Origin: Fallopia convolvulus
Taxonomy: Eukaryota; Streptophyta; Magnoliopsida; Caryophyllales; Polygonaceae
Direction of reading: 5' to 3'
NCBI GenBank assembly: GCA_964016875.1
Contig: OZ024733.1
Location: forward strand, 5,386,984-5,450,983
Length of the DNA: 64,000 bases
The translations under genes and the position numbers were made by a program. Positions 1 through 11,532 of the stretch are shown in pieces. Below the pieces are notes generated by a model. The model was given only the letters and a program-made list of their open reading frames with translations, searched no databases and was not told the DNA's origin. Every line of letters starts with the position of its first letter. Position 1 is the first letter of the stretch.

Positions 1-42
1 CGCTGCCGCTCGCCTCTCTTAAATTTTTTTAAAAAAAAAAGC

Positions 43-147
43 CAGTCAAAGGTGCAGATTCCCGTGGGAATCTGCACCAGCGAGCGGCAGCATTTACCGC
101 TGCCGCTCGCCTGGGACTCTGCAAAACGCAGAGTCCCAGTTTGACTG
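43..147. repeat. Perfect three-hairpin cloverleaf at the MULE left end
   Basis: An 8-bp closing stem (43-50 with 140-147, cagtcaaa/tttgactg) encloses three adjacent perfect hairpins. Hairpin 1 is 51-63 with 66-78 (13-bp stem, GT loop). Hairpin 2 is 80-91 with 99-110 (12-bp stem, loop atttacc). Hairpin 3 is 111-122 with 128-139 (12-bp stem, loop aaaac). Only base 79 is unpaired between the arms. Bases 2-13 repeat the 3' arm of hairpin 2, so a similar hairpin may lie just outside the window. The structure is read directly from the sequence; its function is unknown. Confidence 0.9.
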
Positions 148-323
148 TCGGGGGCGGAGTTAACAGGGAGGAATGGTGGTTGCGCGCAATTACTCGGGAG
201 GGGATGGCCTTTGGATCCTTTTAATTCGATTCCTCCTCAAAATTTCTCATTCACAGATCCACACAACTGCTCCTCACTCCCTCTCTATTTTCATCTACCA
301 CCATTTCGCCCCTCCATTTAGCC

Positions 324-329
324 TATAAA
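324..329 (+). promoter_or_regulatory. Probable TATA box of the PMD gene
   Basis: tataaa lies 64 bases before the ATG at 393 that opens the PMD reading frame. It sits in a CT-rich stretch typical of plant promoters and leaders. The role is inferred from position only. Confidence 0.4.
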
Positions 330-1336
330 CCATTTCGCCCCTCCTTTGAAAGTGGTCTCAAATCCGTTAATTCGATTCAAGTGGTCCCAAAAATGAGGAG
401 TTTTTCGCTATCGGTATGTATGATTTTTTTCTATTTTAATTGAATTATTTTAAGTTATTAAGGTTAAAACTAACGTAATTTTTTTTATTAGGGTTTGTTT
501 GGCTCGAAATCATCTTCAAGCTCCCAGCGTAGACGACGGAATGAATCCGGGCGAAATATTAACTTGAATGAGACGGAGGCCACCTCGAGAGTTCGAGAGG
601 AGGTTGAAGTCCCGCTTCCGGAAGCGACGACAAGCCAACCCGTCGCCCCCGTGGAGGTTTTTGGTACGCAAAATATTAAATTTATTTTTAATTTATGGAT
701 TAATCATTAGTTTTATGTATTAAGTAGTTTATAGGTTAAAACATGATTATTTTTAATTTAGTTGTTAATTTATATGGTAAAAATAATTAATTAATTAATC
801 AATGTATAATTTATAGACTAATTTATGTATAATTATTAGTGATTAAGTAGTTGTAGAAAATAATTATAAAATTTCATAATTTGAATAGTTAATTTATTTA
901 TGTTGTAATTATTAGTTTTTTCCATTAATTATGAGTTTAAATTAGGTTCATACATGTTAGTAAGTTAATTTATGAGTATTATAAAAATAAGTGATTAAGT
1001 AGTTGTTGAGGGTGAATATGAATTTTCTTAATGTGCATGGTTACTATATTTACGGATAAATTAATAGTTTGATATATTAATTATGTGTTTAAATGACCTT
1101 TATTCACGTTATTAGATTTTAGAGAAATATTGTACAAAATGCATGCAGATGATATTTCAGCAATCGAAAGATTGCTGAATAGAAGTGGTGATGTATTTCC
1201 GGACCTCTATGTGGGCCCTACCTAGCCCACATATGCTAATACGGGTTATAGTGAAGCTGGTCCATCATTCGCTCATGGGCAATACAAGGGTTACCAATTT
1301 CCCCTGCAATATCCAACACAAGAGGCGTATAACTAC

Positions 1337-1500
1337 GGTAGTACGAGTTATATGTCATTCCATGAGACGCAGTTTGGTGGTAGTACGAGCTATATGCCAC
1401 CCCCAGAGACGCAATATGGTGGTAGTACGAGCTATATGCCACCACAGGAGACGCACCATTATGGTAGTATGAGCTATAGCACGCCACCACAAGAGCCGTA
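1337..1500 (+). repeat. 42-bp coding tandem repeat in the PMD gene
   Basis: The word agtacgag or its variant recurs at 1340, 1382, 1424 and 1466, exactly 42 bases apart. It encodes four imperfect 14-residue units of the kind YGGSTSYMPPPETQ. This is a low-complexity Gly/Ser/Tyr/Pro linker between the basic N-terminus and the PMD core. Confidence 0.85.
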
Positions 1501-2008
1501 TATGCGCTACTCGGCTCCTCCGGAGCCCGATATCCCGACCCATGACGATGAGGTCCCGGCTTATGAGGACCCTGAATTCGCGCCCCGGTCCATCCGGTGG
1601 GCGGATATGGTGGCGGACCAAGCGACATGTCCTTACTCACCCACTTTCATAATCATAGGGCACGTTACATATGGGATCACCAACAAGTAAGAACAACCTA
1701 TAATTTTTAAATTTATGATATTATTTATAATGTTCAAAACATAATTTTTGTTGTAATCTGAACATTGGGTGAAAACCCTTAAAGTGCAAGGTCGGTCCGA
1801 GGCGTTAGACTTCTTGAAAAATTTGGCGGACAACCATTCAGACCAGGAATGCGTGACGCTTGTAAACCAAAGCGGCTTGAGTCATCTGAAAGATTGGAAG
1901 TTCCGGGAAATGGAACGAGCGCTGATTTCTGCATTCGTGGAGAGATGGCACTCGGAAACGAATAGTTTCCACTTTCCTTGGGGTGAGATTACCATCACCC
2001 TCCACGAC

Positions 2009-3875
2009 TGTTGGTGATTTGTGTCAAGTCATCAACTCCCTATTAGAGCATGTTGAGGTTTTAGAGTCATATTGGAAATGTTGATTGGTATATTGACATA
2101 TATGACTTTCCATGATTTAATACTTGTCATTAGATCCAATAGATTAGTCGCACACCTCCACCGAGACTAGGAACCTCGTGTGCACCGTTGCATGGCAAGG
2201 GCGCGCCTAGTGTGAGGCGACGCTCGGTGCAACGGCGCGGTGCAAGTACGGGGCTCGGCTTGGACCTCGGTTTTGAGGTTCAAGGTTCGGCATGGTTGGG
2301 GCGCGCCTTGTATGTGAACTTGAGGTTCAAGACAAGATTGCAAGGGCGCACCTAGGGTAGTGCGATGGCGCGGTGTGGCTAGTGACGCGGTTGCAAGGCT
2401 GCGGTGGAGCTCTCGGCGCGCCTAGGGCACTTGTCCAAGGCGTCGAGCTCTAGTTGTGAGGCTAAGGTATGTATTTGAGCTTTATGATTGAGTCTTATAA
2501 CTTTGTGCATATTCTAAAGTGAATTAGGAAGCTTCTCTAAGCTTGGTAGATGCTTTAAGCAAGAACCAAAGCTAGAGTTTAGCTTGGCACATAGTTAAAT
2601 ATGCTAGAAAGAAGTTTATAAGCTTCATACTAGCTTAGAGTGAACTCTAGGAGCTTTGACAAACTCAAGACTCATTATACATGCTTTATAAGAAGCTCAT
2701 GTAGCTAGGGACTAGCTCATGGAAGCTCAAACTAGCTCACACTAGCTCAAGTTAGCTCAACTAGCTAGAAATTCAGCTCAACCTAGCTCACGCTAGCTCA
2801 AGCCAGCTCAACTAGCTATATGCTAGCTCATGGAGCTAAGGGGTAGTGACACTCCTAGGTGACCTAGCTTGGCACCTAGCTATGCTAGCTAGGTGGTGGG
2901 GCTGGTGGGCCGGCCCAAGGGGCGCGCCATATGGGTTGTTGGGCCGTGGACACATGCGCATGGCAAGGGCCTTGTGCCTTGCCATTTGGGCCGATTGCCA
3001 TGGGCTTTTGGATTGGATTTTTGGGCTTCATCTTGGGCCTTTATAGGCTGGATTTAAAGATGATTTGGAGTCCATGGGGGGATGTATGTAGACGCCCCAT
3101 TTGATGACAAGGAGAGAGGGAAGGAAGTTGTAACCAACTCCCTAAATTCACTCTCGGCCACACACTTGTACAACCATTTTGTAACCGCCTTTGAGGGCAG
3201 TTATTGGACAGATTTGGGACGCCTATTTAAGGGCAAATGTTGGCCATTCTGGTGGCAAGAAACACACGAAAATTCAGTCCCTTTGTCCACAAGAAATCGG
3301 TGAAGAAAGCACACTAGAAGTCGACTAAATCTAGTCGTGTTGTGAGTGAAAACACACGAGTGTTTTCAAGTGTGAAAGTGGCATCATGGATCGATGTTCT
3401 ACATCAAGGAAGAAACCTCAAGTTGAAGTGCATGGAGTGTTCATCCAAGTGAAGGAAGAACCACGCACATCATGGGACGAGGAGTTCGTTCATGTCAAAG
3501 TCGTAGAGGAATCTTGTGACTCGAATAAGGTACGCTTGTTCTAATAGTCGTGTCTTGCCAACACGTCTATTGTTTTATTTTTTTGCGTTTTATCCCACAA
3601 CGGTATTGCATAACCCTTGGCATGGAATAGGGGCAATATACGTTGAAGGAAAGCGGGATCTCATCCCGTGACTCGTAGCTATATCCAAGTCGATTAACAA
3701 AGACATAAAGGGGTCGATGGTTATTGCCTTCATGGCCTACACCCACGAGACTACCCTTCAATGGGTCTACTCGTCATGCCTTGATTATCCTCATGGATCT
3801 ACAAGGATCGACTTTCCTTCAACAAGACAAAGCAAACGTATTAAAATGATTGCATGTAAACCCTAAAAACCAACA
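2009..3875 (+). repeat. 5' LTR of the 2009-9789 element
   Basis: Starts TGTTGG and ends CCAACA. It contains a GC-rich block with GGCGCGCC sites (2160-2450), an AGCT-rich simple-sequence block (about 2690-2830), a TATA-like site at 3224 and an open reading start at 3386. It differs from the 3' LTR at roughly two dozen positions by eye. Confidence 0.92.
3224..3231 (+). promoter_or_regulatory. TATA-like box in the 5' LTR
   Basis: tatttaag lies about 160 bases before the ATG at 3386. It is the best-placed promoter element for an LTR transcript. It is present unchanged in the 3' LTR. Role inferred. Confidence 0.35.
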
Positions 3876-4449
3876 ATCTTCAACGTATATATGTTTATTT
3901 GCTTTCGTTTTGTTTATTTCCTTGTTTGCTTTGTTGTGGTATTTTGTTAAGTTCGAGGATAAGGCTAAACGAGGGGATAAAACGGTGAATGACATTACCT
4001 CACAATTGAGGGAAGTCAAGATAGAGCCTCCTAGTCCCATACGGCCAATTGAAGTACAAGGCGGACTTCAAGACTTCGACGAGTGGCTAGAAGAGTACAA
4101 CAAGAATAATTTGTATTGGGATTGGGTCCTCACTAACGTGAGGTGTGAACCTGATTTCATTGATGCCATACAAGGTGAGGTCTTAAGGCCTCAACCCTCC
4201 ATGGTGATGGAGAATCATGGTCCAAAGCGTGGTCATGAGGCAAGGCATGTGTACTCGGTATTTAAGCGCCATGGCAAGTCTAAGGTTAAGCACTCACGTG
4301 CTAAACTGAGAAGAAGCGTCCCTAGGGGCGTGGCCTTGGGAGATGGAGGGGCCTCGGTGGGAGGCAAGTATTGGCAAGTGGTCTATGGGGACCAAAGGCC
4401 AAGGAAACCGGTGTATTGTTCTCTTTGTGGCGTAAGACGCCGAGGCTGA
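3386..4449 (+). CDS. Putative spliced ORF starting in the 5' LTR, unknown function
   Basis: An ATG at 3386 opens 48 codons (MDRCSTSRKKPQVEV...) ending AAG at 3529, directly followed by a donor gtacgc. After a T-rich stretch ending ttttgttaag, an acceptor at 3950-3951 leads in phase 0 into 165 codons plus TGA (FEDKAKRGDKTVND... to CGVRRRG, stop 4447-4449). The predicted intron (3530-3951, 422 bases) contains the 3' end of the LTR and any primer-binding site. The product would be a charged protein of about 213 residues, acidic and Trp/Asn-rich in the middle (DEWLEEYNKNNLYWDW) and basic at the C-terminus. I recognise no family. The unspliced frame lacks an ATG before residue 119, which supports splicing. 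The prediction has no transcript evidence. Confidence 0.4.
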
Positions 4450-4732
4450 TTTTATACTTGTATTTGTTCCCTTTGATGTACGTGTGTGTATGCACTTAGC
4501 ATTAGATGTGTGCTATGAACTATGTGTGTAGTATATGCCTTGACTAAAGGGATTTTAGTGTGTGTATTGATCATGTTAAAAGATCATGTAAACGTTTATG
4601 GTTTGAAATAAACTATGGCTTGATTCAATGTTAATCTTAACGACATGTGTGCAAGAAGAGGACTTAAGTCTAATTCTTGGAATCAACTTGAAAAGTTTGA
4701 TTGTTGGATTCGTTCACTAAGAATGATCCAAA

Positions 4733-4964
4733 CCAGACTACCCTTGAGTTGACCATTCTTTGATTGGGATGACTCATGCTCTAGACTACCTTCGGGTCTA
4801 CTAGAGTAATTAGATTACCTTCGGGTCTACTAATAGGGTCTACTGGACCAGACTACCCTTGAGTCGACCATTCTTTGATTGGGACGACTCATGCTCTAGA
4901 CTACCTTCGGGTCTACTAGAGTAATTAGACTACCTTCGGGTCTACTAATGTAAGGGTCTACTGG
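4733..4964 (+). repeat. 115-bp tandem duplication in the element interior
   Basis: Two near-identical units start at 4733 and 4848 (ccagactacccttgagt). Each also contains two smaller copies of taccttcgggtctacta. They lie in the non-coding interior of the 2009-9789 element. Confidence 0.85.
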
Positions 4965-7923
4965 ATTGCCCCCCACGTGAGAGGGCATGCACATGTTGGC
5001 CATGTATGCACTAAAGAACACATAGAAGAGATGGTAAGAGTCTCTTGATAAGATGCATGTGGAAATTCAGTAAGTGATTTTATAAAATTCATGCTTCTTA
5101 TGGAAAAGAGAAACAAGGAAGTCTTGATTGTTTTAGATTGAGACTTGTGGTATAATTGTAGAGAGCAATGGTTGGATGAGAGTGAGATCTCTCATGGCTA
5201 AGTCAAGTAAGTTGACAAGGCATGGAAAGTGTCAAATGGAAGTTTGATACTTTGACATGATGAATGGAGTTCATGTCAAGACCGTTTTATCATATGGTTG
5301 AATCCTAAATTTAAATGACTTGTATAAATTATAAATGTGGTTTGATGTTGACATAAATGGATGTTAGCATGTTATTTTGTCTTGATTAAGACATGTAAAT
5401 GTCAAGAGAGAATTGCTTTGCAAAGGTTTGGGATCGGCGCATAATGTGGCTAGAGTTAGAACCTAGACACGCCTAGGCTAGGCCATAGGCGCGCCGAGCG
5501 GTGTCGTGACTCAACATCGATCCTCGAAGAGCTAAGCGCTCATGGTTGGATCTCATGGAGCATCCTAGGAACGCCCTAGGAGGGCCGCTGCCTAGAACCC
5601 CTCGGTGCATGGCACTAAGACGAGGATCGTTGCATGGGGGAGGTGTTGCATCAATCGCAACACATAGGCCTAAGCCTTGGCACGACCTTGGGATCGAACA
5701 TGCCTAGGCGCGCCGAGACTAAGCTCTCGGCACATGGCAAGGCCAAGGATGCGATAGCAAGGCATGGATCGCACGGACCCGACGTGTCGCAAACCATGTG
5801 CGTGGCACTCGAGACATTGCGACACGGTGCATGGGTTTGAACCTCGGCACGGTTGGCTTGCGCAAAGGCGCGACACAGCTGGGTGACACCGTACCCATGG
5901 CACGATGGGGTGTGCAAGGCGCGCCGAGGCTGGTTGAAACCAAGCCTTGGCTTCGGTGAAGCGTTCGACGCATGGCGTCGGTGTGCACATGAATGGCACA
6001 TGAGGCGCGCCTACCTCAACGCATTTATTTGATTTGTTTAAATCAATGAAACCATGTTTGAAGTCATGTTTGGCTTTCCTAGTTTGGATTTAATTAAATT
6101 GTGATAGAAGTAGAGAAACTTGGTCTATCACATGTTCCATATGATTGTTTGATAGGCTCATTTTGCATGTCATTAGTTTGGATGGTTAGAACTTGTTGAG
6201 AAATTTGAAAGGCTGGTTTATGACTTTCAAATAGACAAGTGATGGTCTAAGAAAGACTATGAGGAATATGATGAATCCTCGGATCCAAGGAAAGTGTCAA
6301 GAGTCACTTAGGCTTGAGAATTGACAACTTTGGTTGATTTGTCCTATGGTTGAGAAACCATTGAAAGGATTAATGGAAATAATGACATGACGGATAAAAG
6401 ACAAGTCTTAACATGTGTGCAAACACTTGTGATAAAGATGATTGTCATATGAGCATAATTCTTCTTGTTTTCTTTAATGGAAATTTTAAGAAAGAAGAAT
6501 TGTATCATCTAAATTGCAAAGATGATGATCCTATGGAAACTTCCAATGAATTGGTGGTTAGGATGATAGGAACATAAAGTGGACTACTTTGTGTTTGAAT
6601 GGCCAAGAGTAAAGTAATGTCATTAGAAAGTCTTTTAAAGATTCTATATGCTTATGCATGATATATAGAAAGTTTAGTCACTTATGGTTGATTAGTGTCT
6701 AATGAATCTATATTGTAATGACATGATCTACTTGGTAGAAACCAAGTTGTAAGGTTAAATGATAAGACCTTGTTCTTCATTTGATAAGTTATGAAGATGT
6801 CAATGTATAGAGGTGAAGGTGGATTAGATTGTTCTAAATCTTCGTCTCGGTTGAAATACATTGAGATGGAAATGAGAATTCCATAATTATACACATGGTT
6901 GAGAAACATCTTTGGATTTATGAACACACGGTTATAAGATGGGTGTGTCATGACTTGGGGACGCTCAAGTGGATATTAAGATGTGGATATCTTGACATAG
7001 GCCATTTGTCAAAGATATGGTTGATGCATAAAGGCATTGGATGTGTATAGGAACTTCCTAGGTTGGAAAGTTTGAAAGCAAATTGGATCACTAAAATTTG
7101 GAAGACCTTTAGTGCACAATTGGTCTCGAATTCCTATTTTGAGTGATAGGCGCGCATTCTTGGAATTTCCAAGAGGCAATTTGCGATACTCCAACTTCTT
7201 AGTTGGAAAGTGACATCTAAGTATGAGGGAACCTTGTAATGAGGCACATGCCATAACTTAGAGTCAACTCATTTGATTTTTGTTAAGCACATCGAATTTG
7301 TTGATTTCTCTCCGAGAAGATTGACATAAGTGATTGTGTTAATTTCAATCGAGGGATGGGGGTAACAATCCTTACAACTCTTAGATTTGGATACCCAATT
7401 CCCCTACATCGAAAGGTGTGGGCTGAATTCAATGTGGAAAGCCAAGTTGTGGAGTTGGAGAGCATTCATAATATTTTATATATTATTATTACCCATCAAG
7501 GTTTATGCTCTAGACCACATGAAACCTAGTCTTGAAACAAAGATTTCATTAATGAGTTTTGGTTGCTTATGTGGAGCATGATAGGAAACTCAGCTATGCA
7601 TATGTGGAAGTATAAGGCTTCTTCCAAGTTAGAGTAATTAAGGATGACTCAACTAATGCATATGTGAGAGGATATGGGACGAAAGAGCCTTGTTTATAAA
7701 AGCGTCAAAGGAAAAGGATAAGTGTAAGAGACTCATGTGTGAGAGTTACTACATGTACTTAGACAAGTTGATGTGGTTCAAACCTTAGGAGCACCACGAA
7801 ATTTTAGTGCATGAATGTGATGATCACAGGGTGTAAATTCAAGTCTACGGACATTTACATCTATACATAGAGTTTGGTTATTAAACTTCGAGTCTTGATG
7901 ACATGGCTCAAATGGGGGAGGAA
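4965..7923 (+). other. Interior of the non-autonomous LTR element, no gene seen
   Basis: About 3 kb without a credible ORF or retroelement domain. A GC-rich block at 5430-6020, with four GGCGCGCC sites, resembles the GC-rich block of the LTR in composition. The rest is AT-rich. The stretch ends in a purine tract next to the 3' LTR. Confidence 0.7.
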
Positions 7924-9789
7924 TGTTGGTGATTTGTGTCAAGTCATCAACTCCCTATTAGAGCATGTTGAGGTTTTAGAGTCATATTGGAAATGTTGAT
8001 TGGTATATTGACATATATGACTTTCATGATTTAATACTTGTCATTAGATCCATCAGATTAGTCGCACACCTCCACCGAGACTAGGAACCTCGTGTGTACC
8101 GTTGCATGGCAAGGGCTCGCCTAGTGTGAGGCGACGCTCGGTGCAACGGCGCGGTGCAAGCGCGGGGCTCGGCTTGGACCTCGGTTTTGAGGTTCAAGGT
8201 TCGGCATGGTTGGGGCGCGCCTTGTATGTGAACTTGAGGTTCAAGACAAGATTGCAAGGGCACACCTAGGGTAGTGCGATGGCGCGGTGTGGCTAGTGAC
8301 GCGGTTGCAAGGCTGCGATGGAGCTCTCGGCGCGCCTAGGGCACTTGTCCAAGGCGTCGAGCTCTAGTTGTGAGGCTAAGGTATGTATTTGAGCTTTATG
8401 ATTGAGTCTTATAACTTTGTGCATATTCTAAAGTTAATTAGGAAGCTTCTCTAAGCTTGGTAGATGCTTTAAGCAAGAACCAAAGCTAGAGTTTAGCTTG
8501 GCACATAGTTAAATATGCTAGAAAGAAGTTTATAAGCTTCATACTAGCTTAGAGTGAACTCTAGGAGCTTTGACAAGCTCAAGACTCATTATACATGCAT
8601 TATAAGAAGCTCATGTAGCTAGGGACTAGCTCATGGAAGCTCAAACTAGCTCACACTAGCTCAAGTTAGCTCAACTAGCTAGAAATTCAGCTCAACCTAG
8701 CTCACGCTAGCTCAAGCCAGCTCAACTAGCTATATGCTAGCTCATGGAGCTAAGGGGTAGTGACACTCCTAGGTGACCTAGCTTGGAACCTAGCTATGCT
8801 AGCTAGGTGGTGGGGCTGGTGGGCCGGCCCAAGGGGCGCGCCACATGGGTTGTTGGGCCGTGGACACATGCGCATGGCAAGGGCCTTGTGCCTTGCCATT
8901 TGGGCCGATTGCCATGGGCTTTTGGATTGGATTTTTGGGCTTCATCTTGGGCCTTTATAGGCTGGATTTAAAGATGATTTGGAGTCCATGGGGGGATGTA
9001 TGTAGACGCCCCATTTGATGACAAGGAGAGAGGGAAGGAAGTTGTAACCAACTCCCTAAATTCACTCTCGGCCACACACTTGTACAACCATTTTGTAACC
9101 GCCTTTGAGGGCAGTTATTGGACAGATTTGGGACGCCTATTTAAGGGCAAATGTTGGCCATTTTGGTGGCAAGAAACACACGAAAATTCAGTCCCTTTGT
9201 CCACAAGAAATCGGTGAAGAAAGCACACTAGAAGTCGACTAAATCTAGTCGTGTTGTGAGTGCAAACACACGAGTGCTTTCAAGTGTGAAAGTGGCATCA
9301 TGGATCGATGTTCTACATCAAGGAAGAAACCTCAAGTTGAAGTGCATGGAGCGTTCATCCAAGTGAAGGAAGAACCACGCACATCATGGGACGAGGAGTT
9401 CGTTCATGTCAAAGTCGAAGAGGAATCTTGTGACTCGAATAAGGTACGCTTGTTCTAATAGTCGTGTCTTGCCAACACGTCTATTGTTTTATTTTGTTGC
9501 GTTTTATCCCACAACAGTATTGCACAACCCTTGGCATGGAATAGGGGCAATATACGTTGAAGGAAAGCGGGATCTCATCCCGTGACTCGTAGCTATATCC
9601 AAGTCGATTAACAAAGACATAAAGGGGTCGATGGTGATTGCCTTCATGGCCTACACCCACGAGACTACCCTTCAATGGGTCTACTCGTCATGCCTTGATT
9701 ATCCTCATGGATCTACAAGGATCGACTTTCCTTCAACAAGACAAAGCAAACGTATTAAAATGATTGCATGTAAACCCTAAAAACCAACA
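7924..9789 (+). repeat. 3' LTR of the 2009-9789 element
   Basis: Second copy of the 2009-3875 LTR, with identical TGTTGG/CCAACA ends and followed by the TSD ACGAC. It preserves the ATG and the splice donor of the LTR exon (around 9300-9444). Confidence 0.92.
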
Positions 9790-11160
9790 ACGACGTCTCA
9801 AAGATCCTGAACCTTCCATTGAATGGAATTAAGGTCAAGGCAGGGATTTTGGATGATGACGCTTTACGCTTGAGGATGGCGGACATGTTAGGGGTTGAAG
9901 TTAGGGAGGTGAACATGCAGACCTCAGCCGGTGGCATCAACACGGTGTTTTTGAGGGAGAGGTTGAGGGCCCTGGTGGCACAAGAAGCGGACCCACATTT
10001 GATCGCATCTCTGTACTTGCTCATGTTGCTCGGAAACACGTTGTTTTTGGACAAGTCTGATGGCAGTTGCCAGCTACAGCTCTTGCATCTGATACTAGAC
10101 CATGCGACGACATCTCATTATGCATGAGCAGCAGCGACATTGGCCTACTTGTACATGCAGTTGGGTTGTGCAAGCCGTAGGGAGGCTGCGGGTATTAGTG
10201 GGTACATGTTCCTCCTACACGTAAGTATACCTAACCCTATACACTTTAAATATATTGTAACGTTTCGTACACACTTCTAATATAACATATTTTTATATTT
10301 CACAGACTTGGATTTGGAGGTACTTTCCGACCTTTAGGGGTCGGTTGAGCAGATCGTTGGGTGATGATCCGACCCTGTACCATTCAGACCGGAACCGACA
10401 CGGTAGTGACGATGAATGTCGTGCCATACGGCGTCAATTAGATGAGATCAAGATTGATCAGGTTATTTGGGGGCCGTGGGGCCAAGGCCTTCTCTTTTCC
10501 ACCGGCGAGCTTGTGCTGTCTCGTTATCGTGGGCTACTCATCTACTTCGATGTGAGGGAGCCGTATATGCCGGACATATGCTATAGCAAGCTTGGTTACC
10601 ACCAGAAGATTCCGGTGTTGGACGTCATTAGGCCAAAGACTGTAAAAAGAGATTCGAAATTGGGTCCAAAGAGATATATAGTTACTTTCAGAAACGAGGA
10701 TGACCGTTGGGAATCCCGCTATCAATCCTTGGTGCCCGAGGGGGAGATGGCTGTATTCCCTTTTGCAGCGGACAGTAACTATGTACCATGGCTTCAGCCT
10801 CGGTCTCATCCATATCTTTTGAGAGATCAACGTACTCATCAAGCGGCAGTTCCCCGTGAGGTCAAACTTGTCCAGGTACCGTATTGAACCATATATGTTG
10901 TTCATTATTACCTATACTAGTTTATTACTATTTAAATAATCATGTTTTTTGATGCAGCGCATGGCTTACTTGGAAGGGTACGTCCGAGGTTTCCGTCCAT
11001 ACGCTAGTCAACTGAGAGGTCCATATGCCACATAATTTTTCAATGGTATTGATAGAGCAGTTTTTGGAGAGTTGCCCCAAGCTGAACCGTACATGCGCCC
11101 ATTTTCGCCGCCCCCTCGTTACCAACCTGGACGGCGTAGTGATGCCGGTTATTACAGATA

Positions 11161-11307
11161 GATGTTTTATGGATTACTTGTTTGGATGTGCTATTGACTT
11201 TTTATGTTTGGATATTTAGATGTTTTATGGATTATTTATTTGGATGTGTTATGGACTTTTTATGTTTGGATATTTGGATGTTTTATGGATTATTTATTTG
11301 TGTTTTT
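11161..11307 (+). repeat. 58-bp tandem repeat after the PMD gene
   Basis: gatgttttatggatta starts at 11161, 11219 and 11277, giving 2.5 units of 58 bases. It begins at the last base of the PMD stop codon, so it forms the 3' flank of that gene. Confidence 0.85.
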
Positions 11308-11321
11308 TCAGTATGCTCACC

Positions 11322-11530
11322 CAAACCCTAAACCCTAGAAACCCTAGAACCTAAACCCTAAACCCTAAACCCTAGAAACCCTAAACCTTAGAAACCCTAG
11401 ACCCTAAACCCTAGAAATCCTAAAACCTAGACCCTAAACCCTAAAAACCCTAAACCCTAGATCCTAAACCCTAGACCCTAAACCCTAGAAACCCTAAACC
11501 CTAAACCCTAGACCCTAAGCCCTAGAAACC
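11322..11530 (+). repeat. Interstitial telomere-like repeat array
   Basis: About 200 bases of degenerate AAACCCT units, many as aaaccctag or aaaccctaaaccctag. The plant telomere unit is CCCTAAA on this strand. The array lies between the convergent PMD and transposase genes, inside the MULE, so it is not a chromosome end. Confidence 0.85.
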
Positions 11531-11532
11531 AT

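Larger units (their letters stand above)
2009..9789 (+). mobile_element. Non-autonomous LTR retrotransposon nested in the PMD exon
   Basis: Two LTRs of 1867 and 1866 bases (2009-3875, 7924-9789) begin TGTTGG and end CCAACA. They are flanked by the 5-bp duplication ACGAC at 2004-2008 and 9790-9794. Removing the element and one TSD restores the PMD frame exactly. A purine tract (gggggaggaa) lies just before the 3' LTR. The 4.05-kb interior holds no gag, protease, RT or integrase. It has one ORF that may be spliced out of the 5' LTR (see 3386-4449). The bases after the 5' LTR do not resemble the usual initiator-Met primer site. It would depend on another element for mobility. Confidence 0.92.
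393..11161 (+). pseudogene. Plant mobile domain (PMD) gene, split by an LTR retrotransposon
   Basis: Spliced reading: exon 393-413 (donor gtatgt), 492-662 with an SSQRRRRNES basic patch, 1161-about 1687 with a 14-residue repeat, an exon reading LKDWKFREMERALISAF and ending ITLHD at 2008, resuming VSKILNLPLNG at 9795 and running to about 10220, then 10306-10875 (starts TWIWRYFP), then 10958-11161. The order LKDW, ITLxDV, the paired middle helices and the W-rich C-terminal half matches PMD proteins, the family of MAIN/MAIL1 and of transposon-borne relatives. The LTR element at 2009-9789 splits a codon-exact exon, with TSD ACGAC. In-frame stops are TAG 1223, TGA 10125 (at the usual SWG tryptophan) and TAA 11033, with reading continuing after each to TAG 11159. 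The acceptor before 1778 is unclear. PMD proteins are nuclear silencing-related factors. This copy is inactive. Confidence 0.75.

Noticed and set aside
1236..1640. Minus-strand Tyr/His/Ser-rich ORFs
   Set aside because: They are antisense shadows of the 42-bp coding repeat of the PMD gene.
5634..6001. Overlapping ORFs in the GC-rich interior of the first LTR element
   Set aside because: Four frames are open on both strands, typical of GC-rich non-coding sequence, and no motif is seen.
7009..7254. 81-codon minus-strand ORF inside the first LTR element
   Set aside because: Short, no family likeness, antisense to the element, no splice or promoter context.
11322..11530. Chromosome end (true telomere)
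   Set aside because: Units are degenerate, the array is about 200 bases, and it is flanked on both sides by genes of one transposon.
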